From positions 1,858,501 through 1,922,500 of the forward strand of contig NC_090698.1 in NCBI RefSeq assembly GCF_040954835.1: 64,000 nt of DNA. Direction: 5' to 3'. This DNA comes from Lepisosteus oculatus (lineage: Eukaryota; Chordata; Actinopteri; Semionotiformes; Lepisosteidae). Under the pieces are notes generated by a model. That model was not told where the DNA came from, ran no database searches, and was given only the letters and a program-made list of their open reading frames with translations. Made by a program: the position numbers and the translations under genes. Positions 12,901 to 24,749 of this stretch are shown here, piece by piece (the first letter of the stretch is position 1; each line of letters begins with the position of its first letter).

Positions 12901-15900
12901 CAAGCCCACAGTCCTGGCCTTCTTTCTGAGAAGGCCTTCACTGCACTTACACCACACTCCTCTCGGGGCACACATTAGAGGGAGCCATCCCCTGCCTGCC
13001 CTGACACACCACGCTGTCTATGGGATCTCTCTCAGCTCCCCTCTTTTACAGTGTGCAGTGATTTTAGAGAACTAAGCTCCACTGAAACACACTGTCCAGA
13101 CAAAGCAGCCTGATTGTTCGACAGTGCAGCTGTATTGTGAAATACAGTTATGGGCACTTATGCCCTCACTCGACCTTTATGTTACCAGGCTGGGTATGTT
13201 CAGCGTTTTAATGTTAAGAACATTTTTTTTTTTTCCTCACCAGAGCAAAGATGCAGGGATCCGAACTCTGGTCATGCTGGATGAGCAAGGAGGTACCGCT
13301 GTCTCGTTTAGACACCCTGTCTTCTGTCACTCTGGGGAACTTAAATTCAACACGCGCCCCTAGGATTACACTAGACTGTCTCTGAACACTACTGCATTGT
13401 AACATATAAAATCACTGCTTTAGAAGGGCTTTCTCTCCCACAGTTTACCCTACTACATTTTTGTAGAATTTTGCTAGGTTTACCATGGTTTTAGCCTGCT
13501 AGGTCCCCCATTTTCTGTTCTTATCTTTTATTTCCTGTGGTTAATGTGTTTACATTTTTACTATGATTTTTACTTTTACCACACATTTTACATTGCATTA
13601 CATTTACATTGCTTTTACCATAGCATGACATGGTAAACTCTTTATTTGCCCCTGGAAAGAAGGCAAATAATGTGGAGGCTTGCTGTGACAGCTTTGTGCT
13701 TTGAGGTCTGTTGTAATCTGTTCTTGCTTTAATAGTATCCTTCCCATGAACTTAAATATTTGTTCGTTTAAGCAGACAGGTTGGATCAGATGTGACCAAA
13801 CTCCTTTCCTTTTCAGTGCCCTATGAAGTTACAGTTTCCCTATGAAGACTCTTAAAGCTAGGAACCAATCCCCTTCTTCGAACTACAACCCTAAACGCAT
13901 GTCTGTGTCTTTTGTGTGTGTGTGATTCTGCCCCCTTGTGGCAGAGCAACTGGATCGCATTGACGAGGGCATGGATCAGATCAACCAGGACATGAAGGAG
14001 GCAGAGAAAAACCTCACAGACATGGCCAAGTGCTGCGGGCTGTGTGTCTGCCCATGTGCCAAGTAGGTACACCTGGCCACTGGCAGTGCCCACTGCTAAC
14101 CAGTGGGGGACCTCCGGTCAGGTCTCGGTGGCCAGCAGGCAGCACTCTGGTCCTTGGAAAAGCCGCAGTGCTGCAGCTCTGTTGTGGCTTCTCAGTGGAA
14201 ACTGCGGGGCAGTAACTGTGTGATTAGATGTTTGCTGTGCAGCTGATTTTAATTGAAGACATCCAGATAGTGCTTTAAAAATATGTGGATTTAAAAAAAA
14301 CTTTTAAATCCCTTGGGAGCCCAGAAGGAAGACCACATGCTGTGAGAGAAGCACACAATGTACAGGAAAATGGACTGAATAATCTGTTGCCAGTTTTCAA
14401 ATGTTCTTTATTTTGCAAACCCTGCTCCCACACAGCCAATTTACTAATGACTGGTGATGGACCCTATAGCACTGTTGTAGTTTTCATTGTAACCGTGGAC
14501 ATGGGTATGGTGTTACCAATTGAATGAAACTGAACCGCAATGCCCTAACCACAATCCATGATCCATAGGTATACAATCTGGCCTATTTTAGATCCTTGTA
14601 TTTTAAGGATTTGTACATTGTTTGGCTCAAACTTCACATGGTTAGATGCACAATCTTAGGACAAAGCTGTTGTTTACCCTACACCTTTTACCTTCAGTAA
14701 GAAAGGACTTCTAATCACACAGCTGCTCCTTTGCTTCTCTGGGTACAGTAGCAGTGTTGTTGAACCTGAGTGCCTTCGTGGTCTGTGGTTGTGCTTTGTA
14801 GAGAAAACTGTGTATTTCCCTCCCCCACCTCCCACTGTTCAGAGCAACTGGAGCACATTGAGGAGGGCATGGATCAGATCAACCAGGACATGAAGGAGGC
14901 TGAGAAAAACCTCACAGACCTGGGCAAATGCTGTGGTCTGTGTTCCTGTGAGAAGTAGGTGCAGGGTCGTGGGCCCTTCTAAACATGTCTGAGCGCATGC
15001 CTGCCTGTGTGCTTGCTGGTCGGGAGTAGACGGACACCGACTTCATGAGACCTGCTTATGTTCATGCCCACCCTTCCCGCCAGGGTGACCTGCACCCTCC
15101 CTACACCGTCCGTCAAAGGGAATGAGCAGAGGGCTCTGCATGCAGACTCTCCAAAACAGACAACCAGTGTTTTTACAACGGAGCCAAACTGCAAAAACTA
15201 CACATGAATTCTACACCACAAGACAAACTGAAGCTGTAGTAGAGCAGTGCCATTCCCTGCACATTCAAACCTGCAGCTCTTTCTGGAGTGGAAGGGAGTT
15301 AAAACATTGGTTGTCTGCTTTTAAACCGCGATAGTTTTAAAACGGGTCGTTCACAAAGCATTTACGGCACTTTCCATCGTCATATTGTAAAAAAAAAAAG
15401 ACAGTCGCAGCTTCTCAGGAACCCCTTACACGTTGTACAAGACCTGCACGTTTGCAGCCTGTATCTCCAACGATTTTGATTTACTTGAAATGTCACGGTC
15501 AAGGTTTATTGAACAGCCTAGCAAGTGGTAATTAAGACCAGTCATCTTAGAATTAAAAATTTACAACTCCATAGATCTCTGGGCTTGTCAAAATCTAAAA
15601 GAATAATCTAACGCCTGATTAATACCTCAAGCTGGAATGTGTCACTGTCTGACTGGAGAGACATTTTTAACTGCAGGTTTCCACTCCTAGTTTAGATCAG
15701 GAGAGTTTAAGACTCCCTTCTGCAGAAGGAAAGACTTGCTCTCCTCCACAAAACAACCAATCATGGCGCAGGCTGGGTACACATTCTAGATTAGCAAAGG
15801 CTGAACTGGAGAGCCTGAGGTGGTTCCCTGTCCTGGACTGTTGCCCACTCTGCAGGTTTCCCCCACTCAGCTCCTAGGTGAGTCACACTAAGTGGAGCCA

Positions 15901-18900
15901 TATAACATCTCCCCTGTTGAGGTGCTGGTGACTTAAAAGCATGCGGAAGCGAGAGGCACACCTTGCCTAAGGATGAACGGTACTTGGACCTGACTCATAC
16001 AGGATCATTACGAGGCAGTGAAAGAAATTGGACTGGTTCCTAATTGACCACACAGCAAGCACGACGCCGACCAGCCATTTCTCTCCCTAAGAAAAGGGCG
16101 TCGCCATGTCTCTACAGCCACAGGCTGCCAAAGCACACCTGGCCCGTGTATCCGAGCTCTTCGTGCGGCCCAGTCTCCAGAAACACACGTGGGCGACCGG
16201 TGAGGTGAAGAAGGGGGCCTGCTCCTGTAGATTGTCCATACAAGGTACCTGGACAGACGCAGTTTGTTGGAGCAAATCACGCCCTTCCGAAACCCAGTGG
16301 GGAAAAACATCACCCCTCTCACTGCAAGCTGGATGAGTAAGATCAAGGGTGAGGAAAGCCTGTGAGACATCTTTAATGCAATTTTAAAATACTGTAAGAG
16401 GGGGTCTTGAACAGCGAGAGAAACGACAAGATGAGGAATCAATTGGACTAAATAAAGACACACTGGAGAAAAGGAAAAACTGCTCTTTCTTTTAAAAAAA
16501 ACTCACATTGGTGGGGTGGTAAATGCTTTGTGAATAGAACCTAAGCTCACAGGGGAAGCATTCCTGCTTCTGTCTCCACGAATCAGGATTCAGGCTCATG
16601 ATTTTCTACAGCTGTCCCTTGGGCACAAATGCGTCAGGGGCATGTGCTCGTTCAGTTGAATGATCTACCGTTCAGTGGACCGTACTCTGGTTGGTTGAAA
16701 GCTGGAAGCTGGGGAAGGGGTCTGTTGTAGGTTTTTTTGGTGGGAGAGGAGACTTCCACCTGGTATATTTGCATGTTGTGTGTTTATTTGGCGTGTCAGA
16801 CTTGTGCTTACTGTAATGCGCACGCGGTGAACTGAAAAGAGAAATGGAGAGGGGTATTACGAAAACTTCATGCAGAAGTAAACGCCTTTGTAGCTGCCAG
16901 AAGGTCCTGTTGAATATATAGTACTGAAAGAGGCAAGGCTCAGTATTCTCAGTTGTCCTGTTCCTTATGTAAAGTTTGTCATTCACAGGCAGACCATAAA
17001 AATAGGTCAATGAAAAACTGAAAGCATGACCCTTACTTGTGTACTCGGCTACAGTATGTACTGTGTACTGGCTGCGATGACAGTAATCTCTGTGGCGTTT
17101 CCTTCTGCTGCTGCCTCAGAGCTTTTTGACCACCTGATAGCTCTCACAAAGCACTTGTAATGTGTTTTATTGTCCCCTTATTCTTTCCAAAATGTAAAAA
17201 AAAGGACTGAAACTGAAATTAGCTGGGGCATTTCTCATTGCTTTCAACTTTGGCATCTCAGAAATATCATCGTACTTTAACATGTTCATGAGAAGCTATG
17301 TAATCAGTACTAAAGAAACGACTGCCACAAATTGGCACAAATCATTTTAAGTCCAGAACTGGTCATGTGTAAAACAAGCTTATAAACTCCAGGATTTGAT
17401 TTGCCAAGCTATGTACATGTAAGAGCTGTTTGCCACATTTAATCTTTTGAAACCGATCCAAATCAGTTGAAATGATCCCCACTTTCACATGCTGTAAGTG
17501 TAATTTGTTCACGTGTGCGTTGTCATGTTTTTGTACTGTCCAATTTTGAAACCAGTAGCATCCATTTCTAGTAAAAAAAAATTATTTGATCATATAAATG
17601 CCAAAGGTGGCAAAGTGTCAAAGCAGTGAGGACAGTGGCATTCCTGTAATAGAAATGCTGGTTTATTTGCAGTGACAGCACAAGTACAGTATGTGCACAA
17701 TGACCTCCTGCTCTCTGATTTACTCTTACTGAAGTGCACAGAGATGACCATCGAAACCAATTCTGTCAAAATGTAAATCCCGCTTTGCAAAACCTACCCA
17801 AAAGCGTTGCAATGCAATCGTCAAACCTTTCACTAGCTTGGGAAAACCAGGCAGAAGGAATGGCAGCTGCTCTCCCTAGCACTGAGCACAGACATGGTGG
17901 CAGCGGGGATGCCCTGGAGCCTCCGGAGAATGTGAGTGGCGAAAGGGGGCAGAGCAGGCTGTGACGTCTCCCTCCTCTCTCTGGGCTGTCAGGCTGAAGA
18001 ATTTCGAAGCCAGCGGGGCGTACAAGAAGGTGTGGGGCAACAACCAAGACGGCGTGGTGTCCAGCCAGCCCTCCTCCCGTGTGGTGGACGAGAGAGAAAG
18101 GATGACCATGAGCGGGGGCCACATCCGCAGGTACTGCTGGCCAGCTCCCCTTTGAGAGCTCCTTCAAAAAATCCACACAACCGCCTTCTTCATCCATGCC
18201 TTCTGCTAAGGACAGGGTGCATGAGGGGGCCACACCGCGGCTGGGACAGAGATCAAGACCAGTCAAAGCAGCCGGAATGTCCTTTAGGGCTGGGAGAACC
18301 CCAGAGCTGGAGGGCGAATCATGCAAACTCCACGCTGAAGGTGCTCCAGGCCAGAATCAACCCGGACTTACGATCTGTGAGGAAGCAGCTGTGGTACTAC
18401 CCCACTCACGGTTTGAGCTGCTGAATTGATCTAAGGAAACATATGTTCCCATGAACATGCGCAGAGTCCTGTACTGTACAGTGCCCTCAGCTGCAAGGCC
18501 TCCCCACACATTTCTCATTCTTCCTGCAACGCCAAGCGCCTCCTCTCCTCTCGCCCCCTCTCGCACAGGGTGACAAACGATGCTCGCGAGGACGAGATGG
18601 ACGAGAACTTGGAGCAGGTGGGCAGCATCCTGGGAAACCTCCGCAGCATGGCGCTGGACATGGGCAACGAGATCGACACGCAGAACACGCAGATTGACCG
18701 CATCATGGAGAAGGTCAGTGAGAGAGACACAGGCACCCGTGTGGTGCATGGAACAGAGCCCAGTTTCCTTGATCTAAACGAGATGCACACCTCTGGAGCT
18801 GAATGATAGATTATTATGACAAAGACGGCAATAGACAATTTCAGGGATGTTTACGATTCCCAGTCAATATCCACTGTGGCAATGGATTTTAGATTAGACT

Positions 18901-19627
18901 CATACTGTAATAAAGTCAGTTATAACCCTGACATTGATCTAGAGCATTGTGAACACTACCCAATAATCTTACAAACACTTAAACAATTGTTTTTAATTCT
19001 AATAATGCTAATATGCAATAATTCTACAAGATTTGTACAAGATCACTTTATTAGCCATATACAATTTCTTGTATTAGGAATCTGTCTTTCCACAGACCCC
19101 AGCTTGCTCTCCATGAGACACACAGACAGGGAGAGAAGCTTGGGGTCAGAGCACAGAGTCAGCCATTGTACAGCACCCCTGGAGCAGTTGGGGTTAAGGG
19201 CCTTGCTCAGGGGCCCAAGAGAGTAAAATTCCTCTGCCGGCCGCGGGATACGAACCGGCAACCTTCCAGCCACAGGCGCGGATCCTGAGCCAGAGAGCCA
19301 GCACACCGCCCAATAATTTACGGTATAATACATGAGTATATGTAGGATATGATTTTGTTCATCACTGAACGATTTCATCCCACTATGTGCAAACAAGGTG
19401 TTTACAATCTGAAACAGTCTGTGTATTTTAAATATAAAATATAAAAGTTGCTAATTGTCCACAAGATTGCACCAAGGATAATTAACAACCAATCATCGGT
19501 CTAAATCTTATTAATCATAATGGCAGCTGATGTGCAGTTCTTTTATTCAATGTTTTCACAGGCCATCGTCAACAATTCCAGGATCACAGAAGCCAACCAG
19601 CGAGCCACCAAGCTGATATCCGGATAA
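9986..19627 (+). CDS. SNAP-25-family SNARE (Qb-Qc), divergent SNAP25 paralogue
   Basis: The coding exons are 9986-10057, 12207-12248, 13244-13292, then 13945-14062 (5a) or 14843-14954 (5b), then 17993-18130, 18569-18713 and 19562-19627. All have GT-AG ends and matching phases, giving 209 aa with 5a or 207 aa with 5b; SNAP25 has 206. The N-terminal SNARE motif has [14 protein letters not shown] and the zero-layer Gln at residue 53. A cysteine cluster for palmitoylation follows (about 85-95), then the linker ([17 protein letters not shown]) and the C-terminal SNARE motif ([18 protein letters not shown], Gln in EIDTQN). By family knowledge such proteins form the target-membrane SNARE complex with syntaxin and VAMP. 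SNAP25 is extremely conserved in vertebrates, and this N terminus ([14 protein letters not shown]) and linker differ too much for a plain orthologue. SNAP23 is less likely because of the duplicated exon 5. I infer an extra SNAP25-like paralogue. Confidence 0.9.
13478..13638. repeat. MITE-like segment with 10-bp inverted ends
   Basis: GTTTACCATG at 13478-13487 and CATGGTAAAC at 13629-13638 are exact inverted repeats about 160 bases apart in intron 4 of the SNARE gene. The inside is AT-rich and has more TTACCA-like words. No clear target-site duplication is visible, so a non-autonomous DNA transposon is only a suggestion. Confidence 0.3.
13945..14062 (+). CDS. SNARE alternative exon 5a
   Basis: This 118-nt exon runs from acceptor GCAG to donor GTAGGT. 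It encodes [20 protein letters not shown], then a five-cysteine cluster CCGLCVCPC. Its Asp in EQLDR and [11 protein letters not shown] match what distinguishes exon 5a from 5b in SNAP25. It has the same phase and almost the same content as the exon at 14843, so only one of the two should be used per mRNA: 118 plus 112 nt would shift the frame. Confidence 0.88.
14843..14954 (+). CDS. SNARE alternative exon 5b
   Basis: This 112-nt exon (acceptor TTCAG, donor GTAGGT) is the downstream twin of 5a. It encodes [20 protein letters not shown] and ends CCGLCSCEK, with four cysteines and two codons fewer than 5a. EQLE and IEEGMDQIN are exon-5b hallmarks in SNAP25. The CPC part of the cysteine cluster is lost, which would change the palmitoylation pattern if the exon is used. 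Confidence 0.88.
14955..17992 (+). other. Intron between exon 5b and exon 6 of the SNARE gene
   Basis: About 3 kb of AT-leaning sequence lies between the donor at 14955 and the acceptor at 17991-17992. No exon, RNA gene or clear repeat was recognised. Long A-runs (about 15390 and 17570) are the only marked features. Confidence 0.5.
18240..18420 (-). repeat. Probable tRNA-SINE fragment in intron 6
   Basis: The blocks CATGCAAACTCCACGCTGA, a GAATCAACCCGGAC B-box complement and GTGAGGAAGCAGCTGTG match the order of the SINE at 36835-37095 (- strand). It is diverged, with approximate limits. Confidence 0.4.
19039..19311 (-). mobile_element. tRNA-derived SINE, near full length
   Basis: Read on the - strand it has a tRNA-like head with an A-box-like TGGCTCAGGATC and a B-box GGTTCGTATCC. 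The body follows (GGGCCCCTGAGCAAGGCCCT), then AGCAAGCTGGGGTCTG, and it ends in the shared tail ATTCCTAATACAAGAAATTG, CTAATAAAGTGATC. The same tail occurs at 20-165. It sits in the last intron of the SNARE gene. Confidence 0.75.
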
Positions 19628-20530
19628 GAGCAGGGAAAAGAGAAGGAACAGCAGTGGGAAGAGGACGAGCGCGTCTCCACACTGACACACACACACACGC
19701 ACACACACAGGAACACGCACAGGCTCCACTGCCTTTCGAACAGTCCCACGAGAAGAAAACCTTTCAAGGAGTCACGTGGCCCACTGTCCCCCCTGCCTTC
19801 GCAGCCCTGTCCCCCCGAGGGCAGGCGTGTGAACCCCTCCCACTGGACATCACCCAGATTCTGCCGCAGACGCTGAACGCTGTGTGTTTGTAGGTGTTGT
19901 GTACAGTCACTGAAAACGCTTGTCTGTTTATATGTATATTTCTAAACACTGTAGTAACTCCTGTTAGTACCAGACTACAGTATAGTCACGTATTAATCTT
20001 ATGTTAAGAAGGAGAGGGAAAACTTCATACATTTTAACTAACACTGATTCTTTGTGAAGTATAGTCTGCTACAGTATATCTGCTTTCCTGACACAACCAT
20101 TCAGGATTTACTTTTTCATCCATCCTTCCTAAGTATTTAAGTTTATAAAGTGCAACCTGAGACAAAATGAATATAAATGGGACGCTGTCTGTGCTCAGGG
20201 AATTACGGTTTCCTGCTAGATTATATAGGTATATATATATAATATTGTACCCTACACAGAAAAACAGCATGCCAATCCATATATTTAAATATTATTAAAA
20301 CATATTTATTCTCAATATCTAAAACACACGGGGAAACGGTTGGTTTGCTCTGGCCCGAATGTGAGCGCTCTCGGGTGTAGAAAATTCTTCGACAGATCAG
20401 TTGTGGTCTGTCGATTTATTTTTCTCTGCCAGAAATGATCGACCATTTCGCTTCCTTCCCCCTCCCCCCCCTCAAGACTGCCGCCTAGCTTTTTTTCGTC
20501 CCAGAGAATAAATCTTTTATGGAATGCCCT
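19628..20530 (+). other. Probable 3' UTR of the SNARE gene
   Basis: After the TAA at 19625-19627 there is a short CA microsatellite (about 19684-19710) and AT-rich sequence. An AATAAA at 20507-20512 is a candidate polyadenylation signal. The exact mRNA end is not known. Confidence 0.45.
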
Positions 20531-22880
20531 CCAGTGGCCAGAGGTTGTGATCGATTTCTTATTTTAGTCCCAATATTAAACTAATGTGCGTGACATACAC
20601 GACAGGAAGAGATTCACGTTTGACTGCGTTTAAGGTCGGGGCAAATCACTTCTTATGTAGAACGCAATCATAGATTATATATTTATACTATAACACAAGT
20701 TACTGTGTCCCGTTATTCAGGGAACAAAACATGTGCAAGTCCTGGGACGCCCGAGTAAATGCGGTCTGTCACGACAGGTACAGAAAAACCGGGGAGCGGG
20801 TTTCTGTTTAATTGTGTTGGAGTGGACATGTGCGCCACCTCAAGTGTAAAGACGGGAACACATCATGTTGTAGCTGCCGTGTCCGACTCCTTTTGGAAGA
20901 CGGTTTTTCTGTGTTTCTCGGAAGCTCTAGAAACTGTCTCGGTGTTGTGCGTGTTTCTGGTGCATGGCTCCCGTGCGCCCACTCGCGCAGAGACGTGTAT
21001 CTGTGCGCCAGCTCGGGCCGTGGGAGGGTGGGAACCGGCACAGCACGACTCATTATCACCCCGCCGTCCATCCTCCCACTGGGATGCCACGGCGTTTTAG
21101 CTGAGGCAGAAAAAGATTTCTTTTCGTGGTGCAGAACAAGCTGCAGGGAAACAGCCCCATAGGGGGCGCTGTTGTCCTCGATGTCTCGTGTGTGGCAGTC
21201 GCCCTGAGCAACCGGCGACAGCCTCAAGCCACGCGATGAAATCCCTCCTTTGAGTATTGTAAGAACTAACAAAGAAAACGATCACAAGAGTATGAGCGGA
21301 GTGGGTTAGCATGCGGGATGGCTAAGTACCCGACCCTGTCCGAACCCTTCTCCCCTCCTGCGTGTGTCGCGCAGTTAACAACACGGTCTTTATCGCACAG
21401 GAGACACATCGGGCCTCGCTTCGCCCATCCTCACGAAAACCCTGCTCTGGAAAGACCAGGCCGCTGTGGCTTGTAACACCGTGCACCTCAGGCAGCGCCT
21501 GCACCGCAGTATGCGTCCGATGGCTGTTCCGAGATGCTCTGTCACTAAAACATTGCTGTGTTTGCACGTCTGTTATCCAGCCACCTGCTCTGCGGGGTGA
21601 CCGAGCTCCGCATCCCCCACGCTGTTCAGATTTCCGCCCCGGGCTTTGTTCTCTCGTCTCTGGACGGGCCGCCAGCCCCAGCTGTGTTTGCACGGCTTCG
21701 TCATGTGCCGCATGTCTGTTATTAAACGGTGGGTTGTGACCGAGGCAAAACCTTCGCTTGGCTTTCCTGTTGTCGTTCACTGTGAGCTGGGGCCCAGCAG
21801 AGCGAGAGGCCATGTGCTCAGCGGTGTGTGTGGTCGCGCAGGGAGGCGGGCCAGGCCGTCTCTCGCCTCTCGCCCTGAACTAGATCGTGTCGTCCGGTCC
21901 CTGATGGTTTCAGTTCCTGTCCTGAAGCTTATACAAGTCCCCTCGATAACCGGGAACCGTGCGGTCGGGCTATGTAAAAATAAGCTGCAATGGCCCCTCT
22001 GTCCGAATCTCACGCTATGGATGTGGTCACTTGTATTACAATGCATCCCAGTCTGGTCCTGATTTTGTGTTGTTCTACAGATATACGAATCATTCAATAA
22101 TAAATCCTCAAATCATAAGTGACTTCGTTATATCTAAATCTATCAACTATTGCTGTACTGTAATTTTATTATTATTATTTGACTACATTTTTTTTTTCTT
22201 CGCGCCCAGGCCAAAATACTAAATCCATTTACTGCTTTTCATCCCACAAGCGCTTTACGTATAAGGAGGAGTCTGTATTCCTCCCCCGCACAGCAGACTT
22301 GTTTCTGCAGTGCAACGGCTAGGCCGTGTATTGGTGAAGCGAACGCTTCCTTTTTCAGGGGACTCCTGTGACGATTTCGTTAAACAGCGCCTCTGCGGCT
22401 CCTGAAAACACGCTCAGCCGAGGCGCACCGCGCGCCCCCTGGTGGTCCGCCCCGGAATTAACTCCCAAGCGCACAATGTCTTGCTAATAACTCTGCGCTC
22501 ATGGCCGTGCACAACGGAGGCACGGACTGGACATTTACAGCCCGTGTACGTGAATAACGATCTTGCCACGATCTTTGAGTGGAAAAAAAAACCAACGCAA
22601 AACATGAGACACACCTCGGCAACTCTTCTCCAGGGTGTAATCATGTGCAATCCACATGTAACAATAATAAATGGCAATATGTGTTTTGGAACTTACATTT
22701 TATTAAAATAAAATCTATATTTTTATCGGGAAACATAACGAAAAATATAATGCTTTTCATTAATTCGGTATTCTGGATTTAATTATGCTGTTGCGAGCCG
22801 ACAAATACAAAATAACCAAACCAGTCTATGAATCAGTGTATTTTATGAGACTGACAGAACTACCGAATTTCCTTGTGCTT
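20531..22880. other. Spacer with CpG-rich stretch, no gene recognised
   Basis: Between the SNARE gene and the next promoter region the sequence is CpG-rich from about 20750 to 22000. It carries several open frames on both strands that overlap each other and show no known domain or splice-consistent structure. They are read as by-products of high GC. Confidence 0.5.
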
Positions 22881-23560
22881 CACGCAATTTGGGGAAAACT
22901 GCGTAAGACAGACGTCCGGGCTTTGTGCCAAAGGCGTATTCTGGTATAAGTTCGTAGACCCTGCGCTCCTGTCTCCGAGTGAAAAACCACAAGCGCCTCG
23001 CTGAGTCTGCGCAACGCAGGCGCTCCGCGGCTGTACGAACTTTCAGGATAAACGAGCCACTGCCAGGCTAGGAAAAAGAAGAGGTTACAGCGCAAAACCG
23101 GTAATTTCCGAAAGGGTCTATAAGCGGAAGGTGCCGCGGGGGCTGACTACGAGTGGGGTGCACGACAGCCAAGGGGCTGGGGCGACCCGCCTCCAACTCG
23201 CCGTCGGTCCGCCTGTGCGCTGAAAGACCAGTTCAGACTGAGACGGATTAGAAAAAAAAAACACGCGGAAAAGCGGGCAGTGCCGGATGGCAAAGCGGGG
23301 GGGGGACGAAGCAGAGCTTATAACGGCGGCGGGACGCCTATCTTGCGCGGAGCACACGTGTGAAGTGTCGGTAGCCGCGTTCCTGCGAGGCTCGGAGACG
23401 AGTCTTTGTGTGCGGAGCTGAGGTCGGAGGCGCTAGTCAGGACACGCAGACGCAGACGCGAGCCGCTCTGTGGTGCGGCTGTTTAGCACGGGGAAATGCC
23501 CATCGGAGAGGAAGACGAGCACAGCAGAGCGCAGCAGGTGCCCTAAATGGTTAACTTAAA
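22880..23560 (+). promoter_or_regulatory. CpG-rich region, probable promoter of the Myb/SANT gene
   Basis: The segment has many CpGs and a TATAA-like TCTATAAGCGG at about 23117. It lies about 1.2-1.9 kb upstream of the Myb/SANT coding start, which has an acceptor-like CCCACAG at 24684-24690. A noncoding first exon here, spliced to the coding exon, is plausible. A TATAAAA at 24663-24669 could instead give a start close to the ATG. Confidence 0.4.
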
Positions 23561-24257
23561 GACAGAGGCCGCGGAATGGCACAGCCCCGAGCGCTCAGCT
23601 ACGAGATCGAGGAGGGCGCTGAGTATTCAGCCTGCTGATCGTGCTATAAAAGAAACGTTTAAAAATAAAATTTCAGATACTTGTAAACCTGTCGAAGAGC
23701 AACTTATCGTTTTTATATGCATGTAAATGTTCTATTAAATGAATCATTGCAAGTCCCGGCTTCACTGCTGGAGGACAGGAGGGTTCAGGCTGCGCTGGCG
23801 AGCTCGGTGTTGAATTATTTGTGCGCTTTTGTTTGCGAGGATAAATTCTGGCGCTCGGAATCAAGATACTTTACCGCTGGCAAAATTGACTCGGGTTTCT
23901 CCACACCGTGCAATACCAAAAGCAGTACTGAAATGTGGAGGTTGGTCAATTTAGAAAAAAAACTTAAATACTCAATTATCGCTTTTTTTAGTGTTGCTCA
24001 ACATTTGACTTCCTTTTTTTTCTTTTAATCAGCAATGAAGGGGCACTAACGGTTTTCTGCGCCTTTAGCTCAGCAGATACAAACTTACTGCAACTAACTC
24101 ATTAAGCGTGCTTTTATTCAAGTAATGACAAGTATCAATTAAAAATGTACAAAAAACTAACTTAATGGTCAACATATTACAGGATATCTCCCACACAAAC
24201 CTCCCTATTTCCTCAGGCTGTATTAATTCAATTTCAACGCTTGGATTACCATCCTGT

Positions 24258-24540
24258 ATCCTGATCTTGTCAGATCTCTGAGCTGAGCAAGGCTGGGCTG
24301 GGCTGGGCAGGTGTCATGCTGTGCGTTAGATGTTAAATCGAGGTCTTGACTACATGCTGTCGTTTTCCAAGGGCACTGTAAGTAAGAGTAGGAGTATTAA
24401 CCCCAGGATCCTGGCTGAACCCCACTCTGAGTTTGGACAGTCTGTCCTCCCCCTGGTCTGTGTGCGGCGGGGCTGCTCTTCAGTGGGGGGGGGTGAAGAG
24501 TCTCCTCCTACATGAAAAGTGCTTTGACACCCCGCAGGAT
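24258..24540 (+). repeat. Diverged 5S-derived SINE
   Basis: The head (CTGATCTTGTCAGATCTCTG then AGCTGAGCAAGGCTGGG) matches the 5S rRNA internal promoter region. The body has 'gaggtcttgac', 'agagtaggagtattaacccc', 'gatcctggctgaaccccac' and a final 'gaaaagtgcttt', which parallel the copies at 24920, 46028 and 54965. Confidence 0.55.
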
Positions 24541-24749
24541 AGCAGACGCTATAAATACATTTAAAAAAGGGTTTCATCTTCGAAAGTGCAACAAAAACCG
24601 AAATGTGAAAACGCGTGTCAGTGGCCTGTCTGTAGCATGGATTCACCCCTCCGGGATCAGCTGTATAAAAAGGGGGGTCTTTGCCCCACAGGTGGGCAGC
24701 AGACGGGGTGAGGAGGAGGGCCCGCCGGCCCGCGGGACACAGCGCCAGC

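Noticed and set aside
20808-21813. Open frames of 115-165 codons on both strands
   Set aside because: They overlap each other in CpG-rich sequence and lack recognisable domains or splice-consistent neighbours.
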